A DNA stretch of 64,000 bases from Engraulis encrasicolus (Eukaryota; Chordata; Actinopteri; Clupeiformes; Engraulidae), in NCBI RefSeq assembly GCF_034702125.1, contig NC_085868.1, forward strand, positions 43,111,547 to 43,175,546. Direction: 5' to 3'. Below, piece by piece: positions 1 to 8,362 of this stretch; the stretch's first letter is position 1, and every line of letters begins with the position of its first letter. The notes beneath the pieces are model-generated. The model saw only the letters and a program-made list of their open reading frames with translations, had not been told where the DNA came from and did not search any database. A program made the position numbers and the translations under genes.

Positions 1-1314
1 GATTGAATACACTGCAGCTCCTCTTTTCAAGTGCAGTCACAGCCAACGCTACACTCTAAGAAAATTTCCCTGCAAAATAATGGCAGTTACTGGCAATTAT
101 ATTTACCTGTAATTCTACTGTTATTTCACACCAAAAATCAAATACAGCTCATTGCTGTTTAATGTATCACAGTATATAACATTTTTTCAGCAGCAATTGA
201 ACTGTTAAATAACAGTACTCTACAGAACGTTCACAGTATTAGTATTGTTAAACTAAAAGTGCTCTACAATATTTATGCAGTAGTATAAGTAAAATAACAG
301 TACATTTCAGTTAAAAAGTTGAATTGTACTGTGTGATGACAGGCAAATACTGGGTCATAGTTGTATTCATGAATATGGCCATGGCAACTTGCCACCCCAC
401 CCATCATTCTCCATAACTGTGGTACCCTGGCCATGTTACCGCCCCACCCTCCCATCGTTCACCATGACTGGAGTGCCTTGAGCATGATACTATGGCGCTA
501 TGCTGTATTGAGAAAATGGTTTGTGGTGGTCCTTTGAAAGTGTGGGCATGAATAAAATTTCAGAGTACGCAGTGCTATGTTACAATGATAGTGTGCAAGG
601 TGGGCTTTTTACTGTATCTCTTGATGAGCCAATGATGAATATAGCATTGGTCAGACTTTAAAAAATTATTTTGCACCAAGTAGCACAGCAAACAAGCAGC
701 ACTACAAGCTAGCTCTCAAAGCAATGCCTAATTTGCAGCAGGCACATTATATGCAACAATGCCACAAATGATGCCACATACAGCAAGCTTTCACAAAGAG
801 GAAAGTATCCAAGCATGTAAGCAAGCTTGTAGGCAAACAAGTGCTATGCTGTGCCATGCAGGCCAGCCAGCAGGCAGGCAAGCAACTGAAGTGTTGATAG
901 TCCAGATTTATATACAGGTGCAAGAGTACCATGTGACCAGAGTCATCAGGCCCTTGGCAGGTGACGCCCGTAATTGAATAATGGCATAACAGCCCTACTC
1001 AGGTGAGGCCAGGCACTGATTAGCAGATTGGTTTAGATGGGGCTGCTTGTTGCAAGAGTGTTACAAGTTCTTAAAATGTTTCAGCCATTCACACTTTCAT
1101 CACTATCAAAATGCATGTGCTACTCACACTTTGCTGCATCAAGCACTTTTTAAGTATTGTAGTTTCCTTAGAAATTGTTTCATCATGCTTGATAGTATCA
1201 GATAATCTTTAACCAGTCAGAATGACTTCAGTTCTCCAGTTGGTATTGAAGTTTGATGGTGATCACGGACAAGTGGAGGATGAATGGGTTTCAATGGTGC
1301 TGCCTAAAATAACT

Positions 1315-1438
1315 TGGCTGAATCTCAAATGGCACACTTGTGCACTTCGGGCACTATGTTTCAGTGCGTAACTAATATGGCATGCGCACTGAAACATGAA
1401 CACTAAAGTGCACAAGTGCACCATTTGAGATTCAGCCC
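1315..1438. repeat. 124-bp perfect-arm palindromic MITE
   Basis: Arms of about 32 bp: GGCTGAATCTCAAATGG at 1316 reads as its reverse complement CCATTTGAGATTCAGCC ending at 1437. The arms also share the CACTTGTGCACTT / AAGTGCACAAGTG block. The centre is short, so the RNA or single strand would form one long hairpin. A diverged copy lies at 4896-4987 inside an intron of the PB1 gene. Confidence 0.6.
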
Positions 1439-1448
1439 TTGTTATTTT

Positions 1449-1858
1449 CTAGAGATGCACCGGATCCGGTTCCGGTTCCGGATCCGTCAGGATAATAGAG
1501 TTTTTCACAGGATCCGGGTCCGGCAGGATCTTAAGCAGTGGATCCGGTATCCGGCATGTTACCTAAAAATCAGGGTCTGGTGCATGTCTAGCCTAGGCTT
1601 TTCAGTCTTTCACAACCCCAATCACTGCATGGAGTGAAATCCCTTTGGAAGCGGCTATTGCAGGCAGTGTGGCAATAAGCCAATGAGTCTAAAAAATAGT
1701 TTGCGCCAACGTAATAAAAAGGGCCCACGTGTGCGAGTAGACTATATGTTTCAACCCTTTTGTAGGATCCGGTATCCGGTTCCGGATCCGGCAGGATCTT
1801 AAGCAGTGGATCTGGTATCCGGCAGGATCCTAAAAATCAGGATCCGGTGCATCTCTAG
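1449..1858. mobile_element. hAT-like MITE with internal GGATCCGG repeats
   Basis: Terminal inverted repeats CTAGAGATGCACCGGATCC at 1449 and its reverse complement ending at 1858. This resembles the TAGAGATGCACCGAT ends of hAT elements widespread in animals (family knowledge). The interior near both ends is made of repeated ATCCGGTTCCGG hexamer-like units. A possible imperfect 8-bp target duplication is gttatttt / gttttttt. No transposase is present. Confidence 0.65.
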
Positions 1859-1970
1859 TTTTTTTCCACAACGGCGAATACTGCTATTGTGCAGTACTTA
1901 CTGTTTATGCTCAATATGTGACTCAAAGTAATATTTTCACAGTAGTTGTCTGTTTTTTCGAAAAACAGTA

Positions 1971-2387
1971 CACTCAAAAAAAATTTCTGTTGGATTTACT
2001 TAAGAAAATAATGGAAAGTATTTCCACATGATTATCTTTCATATTTTTAACATTAGGAAACTTAGTAGTTTAAAAGGATTGCCTTCAGTTCATGTCACTT
2101 TAATTAGTTGGGTTTATCCAACATTACTGAGTCAAGGTATCCAAACCTGATTCAATCAAGTTGATCCAACAGGACCTAATAATGTTCTGGCTTGATTATC
2201 CCAAATTGATCCAACAGGATCTCATAATGTTCATCCAACAGGTTTGATTCTAGTTTGATTATCCCAAATGTCTCAAGTTGAACCAACAAGAGCTCATAAT
2301 GTTGGAAATGTGCTATTGATTCATGTGGAAATACTTTCCATGTTTTTATTAAGTAATTTCAAAGCATTACACTTAAGCTTACACTGA
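1971..2387. mobile_element. Inverted-repeat MITE (CACTC...CAGTG-type ends)
   Basis: The left arm contains GGAAAGTATTTCCACATGA at about 2012-2031, and the right arm has the reverse complement TCATGTGGAAATACTTTCC at about 2322-2340. Both arms are followed outward by related TTACTTAAGAAAA / TTATTAAGTAA sequence. Between them is a degenerate direct repeat of 'gatccaacaggacctaataatgtt' type. No ORF. The outer right edge is approximate. Confidence 0.5.
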
Positions 2388-2559
2388 AAAGGCTATAAAG
2401 CTAGGTAAAAAAAACATCACAAAACCAAGATGTTCAAGATTGAAATTTCTTTCTTTTATTTTTCAACACAGGGCCATCCAACAAAACATTTTTCTCCTTT
2501 GAGGTTCATATACAAAATAAAAAATGATTAAAAAATTCAATAAATTGGCGGCTTGATGA

Positions 2560-3790
2560 ATTTGGATGAATAAAAAACACAAAAAATGTCCATGGCTACA
2601 CTCAACAGGAAGTGAGATAACTGGACTTAAAGTTGAACTTTCAACATACATTTGCCATACAATGTACTTTTAAGTACTCCTCATGAACCGTACACCAGAT
2701 CAGTTTAATTTCAACGTGATCAAGATGAATAAAACACAGAAAATGTGCCATCGTTGGGCCCTTTTTCAGGGGGGTTGCTATGCATAACTTTGAAAATACT
2801 TGGCACAGGTGTGCTGTAGGGCGGCATGTACGTCTCCAAACAAGCCCCGCCCCTAACTCAGCCCAGGGGCCTCTGTAGCGACCCCCACCAAGCCATGGGC
2901 CCATCTGGCAGGTCTGGCTTAAAGTAATACTGTCCCATTTTTGGAAATAAGCTCATATCACACCTTCCCTTGAGTTAAATAATTTAGTTTTACCTTTCTC
3001 CTGCACTTTCAACCGTTCTCGTAGCATGGCAGTGCAAATTTGACCTCCATGCTAGCAGTTAACATTGAGTCCTTAGAGACCAGCTGGCGGCTGACTGGTC
3101 TCGTAGGAGTCAAAGTTAACTGCTAACTTGGAGGTAAAATTTGCACTGCCCCACTCAGAGAACGGTTGAAAGTACAGGAGGAAGGTAAAACTCAATTATT
3201 TAACTCAGGGGGAGGTGTAATATCAGCTTATTTCCAAAAATGGGACAGTATCAGTTTGAAGTACAAGCTAAGGACTCCACATTTTTTGGGGTGTATCTCA
3301 CCAAGACAAACAAAAAACAATGAAAAAAAGAACAAAAAAGAACCAATGGGAACACCAAACAGGAAGTGCGATCATTCAACTTGAAGTTGAACTTTTGACA
3401 TGCAACAAAAATTGCCATACGATAGACTTTGAAGTACTCCTCATGAACTGTACAGCTGACCTGTTTCATTTCAATGTGTATATGATCAAGACATAGCGGA
3501 TGCATTTTCAATATGTTGTAAGAAAACAAGATGGCAGCTTGATGAATTTTGATGAATAAAAACACCGAAAATGTGCCATCGTCGGGCCCTTTTTCAGGGG
3601 GGTTGCTATGCATAACTTTGAAAGTTACTTGGCACAGGTATTCTGTAGGGCGGCACGTACGTCTCCAAACAAGCCCCGCCCCTTACTCGGTCCAGGGGCT
3701 CTGTAGCGCACCCCTACAGTGCCTATGGTGTGGGGGCGGCATAAAGTACAAGCTACGGACGTACAAGCTACGGACTCCGAATTTGTTTTG
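2560..3790 (+). repeat. Direct duplication of an interspersed repeat unit
   Basis: Two copies of the same several-hundred-base unit lie head to tail. Shared landmarks: 'aagttgaactttt', 'aagtactcctcatgaac', 'aaaatgtgccatcgt', 'gggccctttttcagggggg', 'cttggcacaggt' and 'ctccaaacaagccccgccc'. Copy 1 occupies roughly 2560-2926 and resumes at 3255. Copy 2 runs roughly 3300-3790. Copy 1 is interrupted by the foldback element at 2927-3251, and copy 2 preserves the uninterrupted sequence. Confidence 0.6.
2927..3251. mobile_element. 325-bp foldback MITE inserted in a repeat copy
   Basis: Very long inverted repeats: ATACTGTCCCATTTTTGG at 2927 and CCAAAAATGGGACAGTAT ending at 3251. The arms stay complementary for about 150 bp toward a short centre near 3090. 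Flanks cttaaagta and tttgaagta look like an imperfect target duplication. The paralogous site near 3743 (ataaagtacaagct) shows the pre-insertion state. Non-coding; short ORFs here are shadows. Confidence 0.65.
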
Positions 3791-3939
3791 ACTTACTGAG
3801 ACGATCTTTTCTATATGCCCGAAACGCCATTTGTGTCTCTCTCTCCAACACTATCAGTGAACTATTTATATACAGTATTTGTCACCTTACTTTTTTCAGG
3901 CACAAGTAATGCAAGATGATTTTCTCTCTCCCTGCCACA

Positions 3940-4245
3940 CTTCAGCACACGCACCAACACACACACGCGTAAACCCACACATGCGCAAACCCACACGCAC
4001 CAACACACACACGCATGCAAACACAACACATGCAAACAAACATGCAGATGCGCAAAATACACGCGCGCACACACACAGGCAAACACACACACGCGCAAAC
4101 CCACAAATGCGCAAACCCACACGCACCAACACACACACGCATGCAAACACAACACATGCAAACAAACATGCAGATGCGCAAAATACACGCGCGCACACAC
4201 ATGCGCAAACATGCACACACGTGCAAATACGCACACAAAAGCTAA
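3940..4245. repeat. CA-rich tandem repeat with a duplicated unit of about 126 bp
   Basis: Mostly CACAC/GCAAAC sequence. A block containing 'aacacatgcaaacaaacatg' and 'gatgcgcaaaatacacgcg' occurs at about 3974-4077 and again at about 4100-4200. All six frames are open here only because of the composition; no gene is supported. It lies just downstream of the stop codon of the PB1 gene. Confidence 0.75.
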
Positions 4246-4266
4246 GAGTGGTTGGACTTTAGAGCT

Positions 4267-7200
4267 TCAGCGGGAAAGTATCGTTTTGAGAACCTGCACT
4301 TTCCTTCCCATCCTATTCCCATCCAAATCTAGCATTATTTTCTGCAAGGCTTCGAATGTGTTCTTGAGTTCGGGAGGATAACACAAGTTCATTGCATAAA
4401 CCAAGGCAAGAAATATGGCAACTGCAAAAGGGACATTTGGCAAGGCGTCAATTACGGTCACCCCTTCCACGATGATTCCGATGTCCTCAGGACTGTCGCC
4501 AGGTTCTGCACCCTCATGCCGGATCACATAGATTGCATGGACGGTTTCTGCCAAAGCCGATTCGGTGTCCGCATCTTGTGCCTGAAAAAAGTAATATGAC
4601 ATACAAAAATAAAAATATTTAACTGATGTCCATGACATACATTTTACCATTAATTTCACCATCCATTTCAAACATGTTACCGCAATACCAAATAAGTTCT
4701 AGACAAGCTAACATCAATTTTTCTAACTTCATGTTTATACATCTTGGCCGTCAACTATTCTGACTATCTTTTGTATACTTTGATATGTACAAAGCACTGT
4801 CTGATGAAAAAAGACATAATAATAATTAAAAAAAGACATAAATCAATAATAATGATAAAATACATGTTTGACTTTCTGAATCAAATGTGGGATAATAATG
4901 GTGCACTTGGGCACTGTTTTGGTGTGTAATTATACGCCATACATGAAACATGAACACTGAAATGCACAAGTGCATCATCTGAGACACAACAAAAGACTTA
5001 AGATAATGCACTTGTATTATGGAGCTTGAGGGTTTCACCCTTTAGATAGAAAAATCTATCAGTTCTGACATGATGTTTAAGGTGCACTGTCTAAGATTTT
5101 TATTGGTTAGTTGCCTTTTTCATGAATACTTACCACCAACATCAAATTCTAAGTATTAATTCTGACTGGGAAAACTGCACTTTTCATACATGAAAAGGGG
5201 GATCTTCTCCATGGTCCGCCATTTTGAATTTCCCGAAATATATTTTTTTAGCTGCAAGACTTACTGTACTTTGGTTAAACTAGTAAATATTGGTTTATTA
5301 TTTAGTAAATATTCATGAAAAGATCAAAATTGGCAACATGCAGCGCAGTTTCAATGAGCAGCATAGTTGCAGTACCCATTCTGGCCACATCATACACAGT
5401 GCACCTTTAAGGAATCTGGAGTTAAATCTTTGTCATGTGATGGCAGTTGTAGTCGTCATATCGACCTCCAGCAATGTAAAGGGTCAAATTTAAAGGTATA
5501 CATTTACCTTTGGCTAAGGCTGCCCTAGAATGTTGATTGACTAATCACAACGCAGCAAGGGTCTGACAGAGCCATGGAGGTAAGAGTTAGACTAATCCCA
5601 CTGACCTCCATGTTGCATTTTTAACAAAACGATGGCAACTAATCAAGCCTTTAACACACAGATCCATTGACATACTTCCAAAACAGCTCCAGGAAGTGAG
5701 TCAGAAAGTGTGGCAAAGGTAAATGTAATTCATTTAAACTCATGTTTACATCCTCTTTGTTTGTTCTGTATTAGCTCTGTGTAGTCTAACAAATAGAAAG
5801 GCGCTGCCTTGAATTATCTGAATCTACCGGTATGTGAATCATGTCATCAACTGACCTCCTGTACCCTGATTGTCACAACTCTGAATTCCATATCTCTAGT
5901 CCAACATTTATACCCTTGCTGCACTGTGATTGTTTAATCAACATTCTAGGGTGAGCCTTAGTCAAAATAAATTGCAGAGGTAGTTGTGGTGAAATGTCTC
6001 CAGAGACTAAAGGCATATTCAACCACTGCAACGTTTAGTTGCCGTTTCCTGATTTATTTCTTCAGCCAAAACATAGCAAAATGTCCTGCAAAAGACATTT
6101 GGGTATGCTTGCTACCATTTTGTAGGCATGGTCAACTAATTATCTACCCGCAATCTTGTCTTAGCTGAAATAGGCTGTGAAAACAGGATGTCAACCCACC
6201 CCCCTCCCCCTGGGGCACATACCATGTATTCCTTCAGCAACTTTCCAGGGTCTTCTTTGAAGTAGGTGCAAAGTCCCTTCAGGATGCATTCGCGTCTGAC
6301 ATTTATGTCACTGTCCTATAGGCAGAATAAAGATACATGAGTATTGATTTTCACTTAAAATTGCAGAGGTCTCCTGTGAAAACACGAATTGGCGCAAGGA
6401 CATCTACATCACCCCCTTCCTCTGCAAAGCTCTGCATGCATCGTGACAGATAACACTTACCGAGAACAGACACAACCTGTTCAGCCTTTTGGACACTTTA
6501 TTTCAGAACAAAATTAAATACACATTTTTTTTCAAAAGGTGCACTGTTTTTACCACCACCACCAATTTCTAAGTATTCATTATGACTGGAAAATGGTACT
6601 TTTCATACATGAAGGGGGGAGACCATCTTACACGGTGCACCTTTAAAAGAAACGAAAACAGTAAAACTATGCATCAAGATTCAAATTCATCATTCTTTGT
6701 ACATTATACCTGGGATATGGGTAACATTATTCTCCTGAGGCTTTGTCCAACACTCCCCCCTTTCCTGCTGAACGCCTTCATCAGATTTGGAGAATAAGCA
6801 TCCAGGTTGAAGAAGAACTTGGACTCCAAGTTGACTGTTGTAATTCTTCTGAACTCGGCACAAACCTGTAAACATAAAGCACAAAAACACAAACACAAAC
6901 TTCATTTAACTCATTTTCTTTTTTTCAAGGCACAAATACTATGTCCCACAAGAAACAAACAAAAATAATTATCTCAAACCACATTAGGTAGTAGCACTTC
7001 CCCTGTTCAGAGCCATTCTTTTATGCCTTTGCCTTCCTTTTATTGCTGTTTTTTTTTTTTAATTATTGGGCGTCTGGGTGTTCAGAAAGTCATGTACAAA
7101 TAAAACATATAAATCATTTTAATTAATTTCATTATTAACACTTACCTCACGAACAGTGAAGAGTGCCGGCCATCTTGTCTTGAATTCAGCAATCAGTGGT

Positions 7201-8195
7201 TCCTGCATGACTTCTTGTCTTCTCAAGGAAAAGGTCTGATCCATCAACTGAGTCACGTGACTTTCATTGTTTCTCTTGTCGACTTCAGACAGAAGTGCCA
7301 CTCTTTTGGATTCTTGTGTGTCCATTGTCTCCCCAGAAGGAAGAGCCGGGCAGAAGTTTACCTCCGCTTTACGGGCTTTCTTAACTCCAGAGGCAGGACT
7401 GCTTCCTACGCGTTTGTTGGTCTGGGCATTCACAGCAACTTCTGGATGTCCCAGCCGACGTAGCCTCGTTCTGTAATTTCCTATCTTCCACCTTAAGCTT
7501 GTCTTCCATCCTTCATACCCAGTCTTTGATCCCGGCTCTTTGAGGCAAGGATGTGTGGTGACAAGTGCTTCAGCAATTTCACCGAGCTCTGTATCAGAAG
7601 GATAGACTTTGTACTTCATTATTTCCTCCATTAAACCATTAAGAATGGAAGATTTCAGTTTGGTGCCAGGGTCCAACAAAGTCCCATCATCTTTGAGGGC
7701 TGCATTCGCCTTCTCAAGCTCTAGTTCTGCATCGTAAGGGAAGCGTGGCACTTTAAAGATGAGAGGCCATGCAGAGGACCTTGAGGAGCTGGCCTCGGGA
7801 GAAGATAGTATGTCAGTGTCACATGATGCAATGGACGGTGACGTGGAAAGGCTTGAGCTTGATGGGTAAGGAGATGGAAACGGTGGTGGTGGACAGCTAG
7901 AATGTGGTGAAGGTGGTGTGGAGTCATCAAGGTGGTTTCCGGCAATTATGATGAATGGTTGGTGGATGACTTTAATGGTGCTTTTGTCTTCTATTTCAGA
8001 AGTTGAAGTCAAATTGTTGAACTCATTGCCAAACTCCTGATCCATAAATTGTAGTCTAATGTCACCCTCTAGTTCCAATTGGTTCTTGATGTGCCGTATT
8101 AGGTCATCAACAGACTCTGGTATGCCATTGGGGAGAGTCAATCTTGTAGAGTCATTTTCACCCAAGATAACTCTGAGCATCACAGGAGCAGCCAT
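4267..8195 (-). CDS. PB1-domain protein of the teleost 'sterile alpha motif domain-containing protein 3-like' family, four coding exons
   Basis: Exons on the minus strand: 7146-8195, 6710-6865, about 6224-6316 and 4267-4581. All junctions are phase 0 with GT donors (GTAAGT, GTATAA, GTATGT) and AG acceptors, giving about 537 codons without a stop. Residues about 6-80 form a PB1-like fold with an acidic OPCA-type stretch (FMDQEFGNEFNNLTS). Then come a Ser/Pro linker (about 95-145), a conserved middle block with EALVTTHPCLKEPG and KIGNYRTRLRRLG, and a C-terminal block spread over exons 2-4 (KKGG-like RKGGSVGQ, RRECILKGLC, KNTFEALQKIMLDLDG). The family is multi-copy in fish; no SAM domain is visible here. 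PB1 domains mediate protein-protein pairing; the biological role is unknown. The ATG at 8195 was chosen because a plausible 3' splice site (ttcttcttcattcatag) lies just upstream. The stop of the zinc-finger gene is only 167 bp upstream. The intact reading frame suggests a recent or functional copy. The exon 3 boundary may be off by one base. Confidence 0.82.
4896..4987. repeat. Diverged copy of the palindromic MITE of 1315-1438
   Basis: Shows gtgcacttgggcact, then catgaaacatgaacactgaa, then tgcacaagtgcatcatctga, in the same order as 1316-1437 but with decayed arms. It lies in the intron between the third and fourth coding exons of the PB1 gene. Confidence 0.5.
5076..5411. mobile_element. MITE with TTTAAGGTGCACTGT ends, full-length copy
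   Basis: Ends TTTAAGGTGCACTGT (5076) and ACAGTGCACCTTTAA (to about 5411). The interior has 'aattctaagtattaattctgactgg' and 'cttttcatacatgaaaagggg', shared with 6535-6646 and, inverted, 39863-40015. Intronic in the PB1 gene. Confidence 0.6.
5510..5963. repeat. Palindromic element with arms of about 50 bp
   Basis: Left arm 5511-5561 (CCCTAGAATGTTGATT ... GCAGCAAGGGT) is matched by the reverse complement at 5911-5963 (ACCCTTGCTGCA ... AATCAACATTCTAGGG). A smaller nested palindrome around 'catggaggt ... acctccatg' lies in 5573-5611. No ORF; intronic in the PB1 gene. Confidence 0.55.
6535..6646. mobile_element. Short deletion derivative of the GGTGCACTGT MITE
   Basis: Starts aaaggtgcactgt and ends cggtgcacctttaaa, retaining 'tctaagtattcattatgactgg' and 'cttttcatacatgaaggggg' in only 112 bp. 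It sits in the intron between coding exons 2 and 3, 64 bp from exon 2. Confidence 0.55.
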
Positions 8196-8362
8196 AGCTT
8201 AACTATGAATGAAGAAGAACACATGTCAGAAGTAGAAAACAAAAACATTTCAAATCATCCCTGGCCGTTTAGACATATTGGACTTATAAAACGGACCTTG
8301 ATGTAAACTGTGACTACACTAAGTGTCCTTGGCTTTTTTTAAACGCTACCATATTTTGCTCC

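Larger units (their letters stand above)
51..1970 (+). repeat. AT-rich interspersed repeat, probably a decayed non-autonomous DNA transposon
   Basis: The left side begins CACTCTAAGAAAATTTCCC and continues with ACTGTTATTT-type motifs common at the ends of fish non-autonomous DNA transposons. Bases 880-1020 are similar to 44551-44690 (shared 'ccatgtgaccagagt' and 'atcaggc' blocks), and the GC-rich stretch 395-475 resembles 43913-43990, so this is a dispersed family. It hosts two younger insertions at 1315-1438 and 1449-1858. The right edge is not resolved; I place it where the next CACTC-type element begins. No coding potential seen. Confidence 0.35.

Noticed and set aside
3942..4238. Cysteine-rich peptide frames (VCAC repeats) downstream of the PB1 gene
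   Set aside because: Composition-driven frames in a CA-rich repeat, present in several frames at once; no signal peptide or conserved cysteine pattern.
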